A stretch of 64,000 bases of DNA from Aspidapion aeneum (lineage: Eukaryota; Arthropoda; Insecta; Coleoptera; Brentidae): positions 372,001-436,000 of the forward strand of contig CAUYVT010000055.1 of NCBI GenBank assembly GCA_963576565.1, written 5' to 3'. A model generated the notes under the pieces. The model worked only from the letters and a program-made list of their open reading frames with translations, was not told where the DNA came from and made no database searches. Made by a program: the position numbers and the translations under genes. How positions within the stretch are numbered: the first letter of the stretch is position 1; every line of letters starts with the position of its first letter. Below, in pieces: positions 32,601 to 41,828 of this stretch.

Positions 32601-34962
32601 TAGAATCTTTTTTAAACACCGCATGGTGTGCAATATAAAAATGATTTGAAATTTCGGTCGGCAAAGGTGCAGAAACCGGTTGCATATGATTATTATCTAA
32701 ATAATCTTGTAAAACAGAGCTGTAGGCAGCATAAAAATCAGGGTTTTGTAGCAATTTCTTCTCAAGGGAGAAAAAACGACGTACGGCAATGGATCGAGTG
32801 TCGCCAAAATCTGGAGCAGTAACTTTAAATGGTAAAGATACAATATATCTCCCCTCCTCATTTTTTGAGGTAGTTTTCAAAAAATAATTTTCGCAAAACT
32901 CATCTTCGGGGTCAATGGCCTTGACATTAGGTATGTCATCTATTTGCCAAAATCGTTGTAGATTTTTATCTAAATTGACAAAAGAATCGTTCATTGACGT
33001 AGTAAAAAATGTTTTAATTTGATTTCTAGTTGAAGGTGAAAGTGAAAGATTGCCCATTATTCCCCAACCAAAAATAGTATTAATGCAGACGGGGTTGTTG
33101 GGTCCCGTAGACAAACGACCATCTAGCAAAATGTAAGGGTACACATCGCCGCCCAACAATAAATCAATTTTATCGCTTTTATTAAAGCCTGGGTCAGCTA
33201 GTTCTAAGTTGGCGAGAAAAGGAAAACTTTTAATCGAAAATGAGGAATGAGGTAAATCACTACAAATTTTATCGAGTATTATCGCATCAAAATTAAAAAC
33301 AAAATTATTATCACGCAAAGAGGATATATTGCAATTAATTCCAGATTTTGCCGAAGTTGTCATTCGATCTAAGCTTTGTAGAGTCATGGCGATATTAAAT
33401 TTAGGAAGGCCCAAACTATCAGCACATGACTTAGATATAAATGAAGATTGAGCACCAGAGTCACAGATGGCGCGCACTGTGTGCCAATTTTGAAAAACAT
33501 CCTGTATTTGTATTAAAGCGGTACAGAGAAGTACTTCGCGATCATTTAAAGACATACCAGTAACAATGGTGTTAGTGGTTCTATTAAATTCGGTAGCCAC
33601 GGGGCTCCTCGGGGGTTGCACTGCAGAAGTAGAGGGGCTACTCGCAGAACTAGGTGTAGAATTAATAGGAAAAAAATGTAAGAGACTGTGATGAAATTGG
33701 CCACAATGTAAACATCTTTTTTCTGATTTGCATTGCTGGGGTAAATTATGCTTTGAGGCCAAACAGTTGACACACGCTTTATGTTGTTTAACAATCTCAA
33801 AACGTTGCTGGGGAGTTTTCGCCAAAAAATTAGGACATCTGTATATTATATGATCGCCACTTTTACAGAGAAAACAAAAATTTTGAGGGTTTGGAGTATT
33901 ATTTAAGCCACTTTGGCCATTTGGAGACTGGGAGGCATTTTTGGAGGCTCTCTGAGTATTAGCAAACAAAGCAGATCGATTTTGAAACTTTGCTTGATTT
34001 TTCTGACTTGAAATTGACAAATCTTTATTTTTTAAGTAATCTTGAGTTTGTTGTATTTGTTCCAACGCAATGCAATGGCTAGAAACAAAAGCACGAATTT
34101 TATCATAAGAGGGGATCTCATTGGAGCAATAATTTTGCTCAAATGCCTTGCGCGTGGTTGGGTCCAACCTATCCAAGAGCATTTGTGCCATAATATAATC
34201 CCAAAACTCCGTTTTAAAACCCATGACTTTTAAAGCCCTTAAGTTTTTCGAAAAACAATCAAGCAAATTCCTCAAATTCGTAGCATTCTCTTTAGTAAGA
34301 GGAGAGAAGCCTTCAATTGCCTTCCAGTGAAGGTAAGCTTGTAATCGTTTATTTGTATACCTATCCACCAAGGTGTGGTAGGCATTTAAATAATTTTCAG
34401 CAAGGATAGGAATGTCAGAAATGACATCCAGGGCAGGGCCCTTTAAATTAGAAAAAAGCAAATTGAATTTTTCAAAGTTTCCCAGCGACCTATTATTGTG
34501 CACGGTAGCATTAAAGGCTTGCAAAAAGGTTGGAAACTCCTTAAATTCCCCTTGAAAAAGAGGTATTTTTATCCTAGGCAGTAAACCATGCTGGTCTGTG
34601 GAGGCACAGGGACTGCCCATGGGATTTATCGTACTGCTCAAAAGCCCTCCATCTTCAAAGGGTAGTTCGAAAAGTTCGTAAAATATAGTGGAAATCTCGT
34701 CACAGCGTTTGCAAAAGTCCATAGACACTTTGTTTTCTACTACTAAGCGATCCTCATCAGAGGCTACCAACGTCAACAAAGTATTATGGTGCTTTTCAAA
34801 ATCTTTTTTGATTTTTGACAATGTCCGAAATTTGACTTTAAAGCCGCTGTGATAGGCAGGGTCATTTTTTGCGAGGGTCGCGGATTCAATGATCAAATTT
34901 AGCTGTGAAATCGCACTATAGCGCAAGGCTTTAGCCTTTAAAATTTTATCCGAACTAGACAT
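29671..34962 (-). CDS. BEL gag-pol polyprotein, 1,763 aa
   Basis: One uninterrupted frame from ATG 34,962 (MSSSDKILKAKALRYSAI), the first ATG after a 1.1-kb leader. Domains: DUF1759 gag about residues 120-290 (IKIPLFQGEFKEFPTFLQAF); zinc knuckle CFLCKSGDHIIYRC about 365 and further Cys/His motifs to 430; aspartic protease ICDSGAQSSFIS about 500; GWGIMG end of DUF1758 about 650; RT with FVDD (AVFVDDVISGSDD) about 925; RNase H FCDSSERAYCAVAYI about 1,090; integrase zinc finger H-x4-H...CHTC about 1,410-1,450; integrase core Asp in GIDFCGPF, Asp in SDCGTNF, Glu in GGIWESNIKS; C-terminal DUF5641 ending YKRPLVKLC. All catalytic residues I looked for are present. Copies the element RNA in cytoplasmic particles and integrates the DNA. 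Confidence 0.95.
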   Translation of the reverse strand: MSSSDKILKAKALRYSAISQLNLIIESATLAKNDPAYHSGFKVKFRTLSKIKKDFEKHHNTLLTLVASDEDRLVVENKVSMDFCKRCDEISTIFYELFELPFEDGGLLSSTINPMGSPCASTDQHGLLPRIKIPLFQGEFKEFPTFLQAFNATVHNNRSLGNFEKFNLLFSNLKGPALDVISDIPILAENYLNAYHTLVDRYTNKRLQAYLHWKAIEGFSPLTKENATNLRNLLDCFSKNLRALKVMGFKTEFWDYIMAQMLLDRLDPTTRKAFEQNYCSNEIPSYDKIRAFVSSHCIALEQIQQTQDYLKNKDLSISSQKNQAKFQNRSALFANTQRASKNASQSPNGQSGLNNTPNPQNFCFLCKSGDHIIYRCPNFLAKTPQQRFEIVKQHKACVNCLASKHNLPQQCKSEKRCLHCGQFHHSLLHFFPINSTPSSASSPSTSAVQPPRSPVATEFNRTTNTIVTGMSLNDREVLLCTALIQIQDVFQNWHTVRAICDSGAQSSFISKSCADSLGLPKFNIAMTLQSLDRMTTSAKSGINCNISSLRDNNFVFNFDAIILDKICSDLPHSSFSIKSFPFLANLELADPGFNKSDKIDLLLGGDVYPYILLDGRLSTGPNNPVCINTIFGWGIMGNLSLSPSTRNQIKTFFTTSMNDSFVNLDKNLQRFWQIDDIPNVKAIDPEDEFCENYFLKTTSKNEEGRYIVSLPFKVTAPDFGDTRSIAVRRFFSLEKKLLQNPDFYAAYSSVLQDYLDNNHMQPVSAPLPTEISNHFYIAHHAVFKKDSTSTPLRVVFDASMHAPGKISLNNAVYTGPPLQRDLQKILLLYRLHKFCFCCDIRQMYRMILVDPSQTNFQRIVWRFDPNQPIQDFEINRVLFGVSCSPFLAIRTLLQLAREHENLPLASKIIEEAVFVDDVISGSDDFFKATEMKNQLIELLSRGGFELRKWASNCPELLSDLPESHISMKALSLDLDAENSTLKILGLNWNPHTDEFFYTFDCSLQTCTKRTILSNLARIYDPLSFLAPIVLILKLIVQYCWAEDLNWDDPVSPEIVFKWEKFKNELKFLHSVKIPRQIILPNASQIQLVGFCDSSERAYCAVAYIRIFYSDGNIKVFFVCSKSRVAPLRRKLTLPRLELLGAVLLAKLMDFLLETFSEKIKFDKILAFTDSTVTLSWIQGSPHKFKTFVSNRTAYIQGRISPEFWHYVPTEQNPADCGTREMYPSDLQRFYFWLEGPSFLNQPTNTWDFMTVTYDGNAVLEEQRKNIFNVFTCEQTVEYYVNNLFERYSSLFKIKRIVAYFLRGLQKFKNPSYNFATDYLTNQDYYKSLLFISKCVQSFSFQKEIELLKDKKQLPKAFQKLCPFLHNESYDLLRVGGRLCHSNLSYDKKFPILLPSSAKFTELLILDLHRSNLHCGIQTTTFLLMQNFWVLSAKKVVRKVLSSCHTCWKTKPNSLQPPMGNLPKFRVSEAKVFENVGIDFCGPFTITLGRTRGAKTMKAYVCLFICCAVKAVHLELVSDMTSEAFLAALRRFIARRGLCSKISSDCGTNFVASEKYLRQIFSDCVKGEGIVWSFNPPAAPHMGGIWESNIKSLKTHLHRVVGNQILTYEELNTVLTQVEAIMNSRPLCALSTDPTDLAVLTPNNFLNLRPPGTIPDPNYCDIALNRLSRWQLLQRMHRDFWIRWHREYLHTLQQRAKWHQPLASIDIGTMVLIKDENSTPLDWPLGRIEDLIKGSDNVPRVAIVKTTKGTYKRPLVKLCALPTN

Positions 34963-36071
34963 GATTTAAAAAAAAAATCCAAAAAATAATTGACAAAAAT
35001 TAGGTAAACTGAAAAAAAATCAAAATTTGGACACCCTGTATAAATATTAATGTCCTACGTTTAATTACAATAATCAAACTATAAGCGCACAAAAGTAAAG
35101 AAAATACCCGATGCAAACTAATGATAACAAAAAAACTTGTGTATAAGTTTTTTTATCTTCGCCTCGCGAATTCAAATAAGTAGGTACCTACTATGTATTA
35201 AATTTAAAAATAAATACCTACAAATCAAAAGCATTTAATTTGGTAAAACTATTTATCTGCCTTTACACGAAAACAAATTCTCAAGTTAAGAATTAAATTT
35301 CCTTCAAAATTTATTATGCACGCAAAAAATGGATACAATCATAGCCATTTGCAGACAGATATTATAATAGTAAATTAGAAATAGATATATTCATAGCAAT
35401 TTTTACGCAAAAACGAATATAGTAAAGCATCCGCAATCGGATATAGTCATAGCAATTTGCAATAAGCAAAAATGAATATGGCAATTTGGAGATTTTTTTC
35501 GAGCAAATTGGATATAATTATAGCAATCCACAAATGTGAAGGCACAACGGCTAAAATAATAGCACTTTGCAGACACTATTTTAAACTATTTCCAGTGACA
35601 AACAAAAAAACACCCAAATTCTATACGGTTTTTTTTTTTACAAAAAAGAAACGAAAAAACTTGATTTATTCGAAACAAAAAAAAGCATAGTAGTTTACAG
35701 ATTTTATCTGTGTTTGGTTTTTCGCATGAAAAGGCTAAATTTATTGTTAAAAATATTTAATTTTTACACAAAAAAAATCGCAAAATGTATTTTAGAAACC
35801 TAGGGGTTTTCTAAAGTAGGCATGTAAGAAAAACAAGGGTTTTTCTTGCATTTGTTTTTACACAAAAAAAAAATCGCAAAATGTATTTTAGAAACCTAGG
35901 GGTTTTCTAAAGTAGGCATGTAAGAAAAACAAGGGTTTTTCTTGCATTTGAAACCAGTAAAAAAGGCATTTAGGAAAAACAAGGGTTTTTCTTGCATTTG
36001 AAACCAGTAAAAAAACTAACCTAAAAAGGCAAAAAAACGATTCCAGAAATCCGGGTCGCTAAGGATCAAAA
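34963..36071 (-). other. BEL 5' leader, untranslated
   Basis: Unusually long (1.1 kb) untranslated region between the 5' LTR and the gag ATG. It contains a GGACACCCTGTATAA phrase near 35,028 like those at insect DNA-transposon ends, a series of diverged repeats around AT(A/C)ATAGCAATTTGCA (35,330-35,540), and near-perfect tandem hairpin units (35,761-36,000). The primer-binding site should lie next to 36,071, but I could not assign its tRNA with confidence. Confidence 0.6.
35761..36000. repeat. 94-bp tandem units with hairpins in BEL leader
   Basis: Units start at 35,761 and 35,855 (period 94-95), and a partial third covers 35,951-36,000. Each unit has AAGAAAAAC/GTTTTTCTT (9-bp stem, 4-nt loop) and an imperfect TTTAGAAA/TTTTCTAAA stem. 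Units one and two are almost identical, so the duplication is recent. Confidence 0.85.
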
Positions 36072-36782
36072 TGGGGTTCCCTGGTGGTCCAGAAAGGAGA
36101 GTTGTCTGGAATTTAACGGTGTCAGGTGTGGACTGTATAAAGTTAAGGGAATAAGGTCATAGGCTAAGCTGGTACAAGGGATTCTGAAATGGTCTAGTTT
36201 ACCTTCTAGGTTAGTGTAGCAATAAACAAATGTATGTAAGGTAAAAATAATGCATTTTCACTTACCATTTTTATACAGGAAGTGGAACTCATGGGAGGAC
36301 GCGCTGTTAAACCGTAGTTTTTGCACCCCACATTCCTGTGGTAGGAGAGTCGCTAACACGCGTGTATTCTCGTTCGAAGGCGAAACGGTTCTCTCTGATG
36401 CTGCAGCAGGTATCGCTGCTGCGTTCGTTCTCCCACATGTCGCCCAGTGGCGTCGTTAATCCATAGGCGTAGGAGAAAAGGAATAAGTAGGAAGGAATGA
36501 GATTACGAAGGTCCATATTAAAGGAACTAGGAACCTTAGTAATTCAAAATGCATTTTATGTAAAGTAAATTAATTATAGCAAATTGTAATATTTGCCTCT
36601 AAAACCGCGGGAGTTTCAAATGCAAATAACCCAGTAATTTTAAGTACTTAATTAGTTAATTAATACTAAATAAACAAAAAATAGAAAATGCTCTAGTGAA
36701 TCACCAAATAGCCTAATTCGAACCAATTTGGTAAATTATAGTAAAAAGAACATATTTACAAAAAGGAAGGCGGGACGAACCA
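36072..36782 (-). repeat. 5' LTR of young BEL
   Basis: 711 bp, identical by eye to the other LTR; followed by the GTTGG duplication at 36,783-36,787. Confidence 0.93.
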
Positions 36783-36787
36783 GTTGG

Positions 36788-37326
36788 CCTATGCTATTTA
36801 TTATGGTAAACAGCTGCTAACTGTCAAAAAGTTATCTGAAAAATTATGATATGGAGATTATATATCCCACTTCCCATTTGCTTATTATATTTTTCGCAAT
36901 AAAGATCTAAAAATACAAAAAGGAATTAGTGACACTGAAATGCCTTATACCCAGTTTGCCCTAGCAAAAATGCTTGTTCTCCAAGAAAGAGGAGACCAGG
37001 TATTTATTGTTTTTGGTGAAAACACTAAATCGCTTGTTAAACTGTTTCGAAAAGAGTTTTGCTCATGCAATATAAAAAGTTGTCACCACATAATGGTGTC
37101 AAAAATATCAATAGGAATTGACAAAAATTTCATATCATCCTGACAATAATAATGGATGTTCCATTACAAATCCATGTGACAATAATCAGAAGGCAAACCT
37201 GGTTTTTGGCAGAGAAATTTATCCCTCACATCTAAATTATTTCGTACCAACATATGCAGGACAGTTATTGTTCATATTTTTTAAATGGCGGCATTTTGGA
37301 GATATACCCTGTGCCTGTTTTAAATG
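36788..37326 (+). pseudogene. MULE/SWIM-type transposase remnant, 3' part with SWIM finger
   Basis: Continues the gene broken by the BEL insertion. The open piece 36,940-37,143 contains FALAKMLVLQERGDQVFIV and the CxC-x4-CxH motif CSCNIKSCHH (37,060-37,089), a SWIM zinc finger, which in transposons is characteristic of Mutator-like transposases. A further frame, 37,118-37,327, follows after a shift. Stops and shifts upstream and downstream show it is dead and was so before the BEL arrived, because the decay is present on both sides of a very young insertion. Confidence 0.5.
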
Positions 37327-38114
37327 AGGTGAAAAATGATATCACAAAATATACTAAACCTATATTTTTTGTGATGATATCAACAATTTAAAAGCATTGG
37401 TATGCGAAACATATTATACAAGTCATGTACTAGAAGATGAAAGTTATTTTGAGGAACCGGTTATTCTTATTTATTATAATATTCGGGATTATGATAACCT
37501 TTTTTTACACGATTTTATATAACAGACGCATTACATTGACAATAACAGTTAAAAAACATAACTAGTTAATTTACTTAGATTCGCTACTTGGGCCTCCATT
37601 AGAACACCATATAGTGCAGGCGCTGTAGATAGTTGAGTATGCAAAATATGAGGACCGCAGTTTGAAAATGGATTCTAGCTGACAATAGGTCACAGATTAA
37701 CGATCTGGATGTTGCCAAGTTAGGTTTTTGTCCAATTTTTTTTATCCCCCCTCCTCTTATAGTCGTGTTCGAATTTCTGAAAATTTAACTAAGTTGATGT
37801 CCTAAAGCCACAATAACAAAGAAATGAATCAGAAATGTGTAAAATCCAACCTAAAAATAAAATTATGTTAGTTTGTTAAATTTTAGCTGCAAAACCCCCA
37901 AAGACCCCCCAGGCCCCCCAAAACTTAAAATTTTTTGGGTTGGTTCAAATTTTTTTAAAAACTAAGCTTCTGAGGAAAAAATAGGTAATTACCTTTATTA
38001 TAGAAAATAAAATTTCCTTTTCAACGATATATTACTCAGTGGGGTGCGATCAATAACAAACTCTCTAGCGGCGTCCGTTTACTTAGGTGATTTAAAAAAA
38101 TTTAAAAAAGAAAC

Positions 38115-39420
38115 ATGTTTATTACAATCAAAACGAATTTTATACTTCACACAAAGGTATGTGTGCCTAACTTGCGAGTGTCAGAAGGAGAGGGAAGAGT
38201 TGATTTTGGTTGTTTTCCTACTTACACAAGATTGCATCTCTAGACGTACGTTTCTGTGTGTTTCACGTCATCAGTAGAGAACAGCAAACCCAGGTAAGCC
38301 AATTTTAACCAAAACCAACTCCTATATATGAAATACTCGCGGCGGTGCAATGCGAGTAAATTACAAGTTGTTGCGCCATCTAGCGGACTGGCTCGACCAC
38401 TCGAAAATTTAAACACACTGGCATCGTCTTGTCTGAGACGCCGAAGCGCCATCTATGACAAGTTTCGTCCATTAATGTGGATGTGATAAACCACGTAATC
38501 ACGTAGCAACTAAAAGGCCGTACTGCCCGAAGCATATGCAAAGAAGAAAGATGAAAAACGTGCTGTGTGTGGATCGATAAAAATCAAAACGAATTTTATA
38601 CTTTACACAAAGGTATGTGTGCCTAACTTGCGAGTGTCAGAAGGAGAGGGAAGAGTTGATTTTGGTGGTTTTCCTACTTACACAAGGTTGCATCTCTAGA
38701 CGTACGTTTCTGTGTGTTTTACGTCATCAGTGGAGAACAGCAAACCCAGGTAAGCCAATTTTAACCAAAACCAACTCCTATATATGAAATACCCGCGGCG
38801 GTGCAATGCGAGTAAATTACAAGTTGTTGCGCCATCTAGCGGACTGGCTCGACCACTCGAAAGTTTAAACACACTGGCATCGTCTTGTCTGAGACGCCGA
38901 AGCGCCATCTATGACAAGTTTCGTCCATTAATGTGGTATTAAAACCACGTAATCACGTAGCAACTAAAAGGCCGTACTGCCCGAAGCATATGCAAAGAAG
39001 AAAGATGGAAAACGTGCTGTGTGTGGATCGATAAAAATCAAAACGAATTTTATACTTCACACAAAGGTATGTGTGCCTAACTTTCGAGTGGTCGAGCCAG
39101 TCCGCTAGATGGCGCAACAACTTGTAATTTACTCGCATTGCACCGCCGCGAGTATTTCATATATAGGAGTTGGTTTTGGTTAAAATTGGCTTACCTGGGT
39201 TTGCTGTTCTCTACTGATGACGTGAAACACACAGAAACGTACGTCTAGAGATGCAACCTTGTGTAAGTAGGAAAACAACCAAAATCAACTCTTCCCTCTC
39301 CTTCTGACAGTCGCAAGTTAGGCACACATACCTTTGAGTGAAGTATAAAATTCGTTTTGATTTTTATCGATCCACACACAGCACGTTTTCCATCTTTCTT
39401 CTTTGCATATGTTTATTACA
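38115..39420. repeat. satellite block (~455-bp units) inserted with 12-bp direct repeats
   Basis: ATGTTTATTACA occurs at 38,115-38,126 and 39,409-39,420, flanking the block. Inside, units begin at 38,129, 38,585 and 39,039 (periods 456 and 454). The third is cut after 44 bp and the sequence flips to the inverted orientation at about 39,080 (AACTT overlap), running to 39,408. Each complete unit carries a 70-codon frame (MALRRLRQDDAS...), two CTCF-like motifs and a CAGGTAAG donor-like site. The frame has no known domain and is probably not a gene. Confidence 0.85.
38373..38386 (-). promoter_or_regulatory. CTCF-like motif in satellite unit
   Basis: On the minus strand CCGCTAGATGGCGC, close to the animal CTCF core (CCASYAGRKGGCRS), with one usual mismatch at position 3. 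The same site recurs at 38,829-38,842, in inverted orientation near 39,100-39,113, and in the duplicate at about 52,540 and 52,996. A weaker second site (CATAGATGGCGC) lies about 70 bp further on in each unit, for example at 38,446-38,457. Binding is inference only. Confidence 0.35.
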
Positions 39421-40269
39421 GGTTTTAGCCGATTTTCTTGAAAAATAAACTATTTATCAAAAATTGTTTCCTATAGTCGATTGTAGACAAAAAAATTTCG
39501 TTTAAAATGATATATAACAAGGCAAGATTAGTTTTACTTGTAACAATTTAGGGTCGTCCGTAAATTACATCAATTTTGAAACATCACTAAACGTACCAAT
39601 TTTTTTACAACTTTTATTCAATTTTTTCGAAAACTTTTCAGAAAAAAATTATTTTATATTTTATTGCAGAAAATGAAATTCCCTTTTTAACATTGTATTA
39701 GTGCGGTGAGACTAATACCAAACCTTCCAGCGGCGTCCATTTATTGAGAAAATATAAAAAAATAATAAAAATCACATGTTTCACCCGATTACCTTAAAAA
39801 CCAAACCCTCTATTAAAAATTGTGTCCTATAGTCGATTATAGAAAATAAAATTTCCTTTTAAACAATGTATCACAAAGTAAGATGTATTCTCAAATTAAA
39901 ACTTCACAAGCGTCCGTAAATAAAATCAGTTTTTACAAATCACCAAACAAATTTATTTTGTTACAGGTTTTATCCAATATGCTCAGAAACTAAGCTCAGC
40001 TGGAAAAAATGTATTCCACACTTTATTGTAAAAAATAAAATTCCTTTTTAACGATATATAAATCAGTGCGGTTAGGTTAATGACAAAGTCTGCAGTGATG
40101 TTCGTAAATTAGTTCATATAAAACAAGTTTTTTCTAAGAAATAGGCTATATAGCTGATTGTAGAAAGTAAAATTTTCTTTTAAATGATGTATACCACGGT
40201 AAGATTAATTTTATTTTTAAAACTTCAGGGACGTAATAAAATAATTTTTAAAAACTCACCAAATGAAGC

Positions 40270-40480
40270 ACCACACCATAGCCGCCATCTGCATTAATAG
40301 TCCTCGTACCCCCCAAACCTCCCTTCCCATCCCCACTCAACAAAAAAAATTCCCCCTGAAAAAAAATAGGTACGGCTCTAGCAGCGGAGGTGATCTCTTC
40401 TACTCCACTGCGCCATAGTTTTGTAGGTAAGGTTAGATGAGTGAAGGGGGAGATTGCCTACAACCGCCACTGATTTAAAT
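40270..40480. other. GC-richer core of the foldback element
   Basis: Between the two arms; C-runs (CCTCCCTTCCCATCCCCACTC) and TCTAGCAGCGGAGGTGATC set it apart from the AT-rich arms. Contains a GCCGCCATCTGC site. No open frame. Duplicated at about 54,170-54,380. Confidence 0.6.
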
Positions 40481-41828
40481 TTTGAGGATCTTAGAAAAAT
40501 CGTACCAAAATTAATTTGTTGGTGATTTTTAAACATTTTATTAATTTACAGATGTTCCTAAAGTTTTAAGAATGAAATTTTTCGTCCCTTGTTATACATC
40601 GTTTAAAAGGAAATTTTATTTTTTACAATCAAGTAAAAGGGACATTTTTTGATAAAGAGCTTGGTTTTTTGGAAAATCGGGTGAAACATGAAACAAAAAT
40701 ATTTTTATTTATTTATTTATTTTATTTTATCACCCCCAATTACGGACGTCGCAGGAGGGTTCAACATCAATCAAACTCTACTAACTCGACATCCTTAAAA
40801 AGGAAATTTCACTTTCTACAATAAAGTATAGAAATTTTTAGTTGAGCTTAGTTTCTGAGAAAATTGGATAAAACCTGTAACAAAATTAATTTGTTTCGTG
40901 ATTTGTAAAAATTCATTTTATTTACGGACGCCTGTGAAGTTTTAATCTGAAAATAATTCTTGCTTTGTGGTATAGCGTTTTCAGGACATTTTATTTTCTA
41001 TAATCGACTATAGAACACAATTTTTAAAAAACATGTCGTTTTCTTAATTTTTTTACATTTTCTGAAAAAACGGACGCCGCTGGAGAGTTTGGTATTAGTC
41101 TGATTACACTGACTTATACACTGTTGAAAAGGGAAATTCAATTTCTACATAAAGCTTAGTTTTTGAGAAAATTGGTTAAAACTTGCAAGAAAATTGGTAA
41201 GGTTTAGTAATTTTTCAAAATTGATTTAAATTACGGACGCCTTTAAATTCTTATATATAAAACTAATTGTGCCTAATTATACACCATTTAAAGGGAAATT
41301 TTATTGCCTACAACCTTTTATTGTGCACTTGCTTTTAAAGAAAATCGGCTAAAACCTGTAATAAACAATTTCTTTTTTTTAATGTTTTACATTACCTCAA
41401 TAAGCGGACGCCGCTGGACAGTTTGTCATACCCCACTGATTTGTATATCGTTGAAAAGAAAATTTTGTTGTCTACAATAAAGGTACTTATATATTTTATA
41501 CATATTTTATATAATAATATATTTATCTTAGAGTATTTTTCTTACTCTAATATATTTATATATTTTTCCCTAAGAAACTTGGTTTTTGAGAAAATTATAA
41601 GAAAACCAAAAAAATTTAGGTTTTGGGGGTTTTTGAAGATAAAATTTAAAAACTAATATGATTTTATTTTTAGGTTAGATTTTACACATTTTTGATGCAT
41701 TTCTGTATCATTGTGGCAAAAACGCGCTTGGCAACATCCAAATCGGTAATCTGTGACCTATTTTCAGCTAGAATCCATTGTCAAACTGCGGTCCTCATAT
41801 TTTGCATACTAAACTACCTACAGCGCCT

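Larger units (their letters stand above)
28918..36782 (-). mobile_element. young, apparently intact Pao/BEL retrotransposon
   Basis: Total 7,865 bp. LTRs 28,918-29,628 and 36,072-36,782 are both 711 bp, begin TGGGG and end AACCA on the plus strand, and show no difference on line-by-line reading. A perfect GTTGG duplication flanks the element. The single gag-pol frame on the minus strand has no stop or shift. Identical LTRs mean insertion so recent that no mutation has accumulated, or homogenisation by gene conversion. It lies inside a decayed SWIM-type transposase gene. It is the only element in the window that could encode all its own functions. Confidence 0.95.
37605..41828. mobile_element. 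foldback-like element with long inverted arms of ~170-bp units
   Basis: The ends are inverted copies: GTGCAGGCGCTGTAGATAG at 37,613 and its complement ending near 41,828. From both ends inward the same order appears inverted: TCTGTGACCTATT box, AAAATAAAAT stretch, GGGGGTTTT, then repeated units each holding CTAAG(C/T)T...AAAATT(T/C)CCTTT...GGCGTCCGT. Units recur about every 150-200 bp, with two alternating types (repeat of the pair about 350 bp), and the arms face each other across about 200 bp of GC-richer sequence at 40,270-40,480. No transposase is encoded. Arms are roughly 70% alike, so this is old. A satellite block is inserted in the left arm. Confidence 0.7.

Noticed and set aside
38240..38452. 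Conserved 70-codon frame MALRRLRQDDAS in each satellite unit as a gene
   Set aside because: Conservation follows from tandem and segmental copying; no domain, and neighbouring unit sequence is equally conserved.
38127..39038. CRISPR array
   Set aside because: Units of about 455 bp are adjacent tandem copies without spacers, in a eukaryotic setting.
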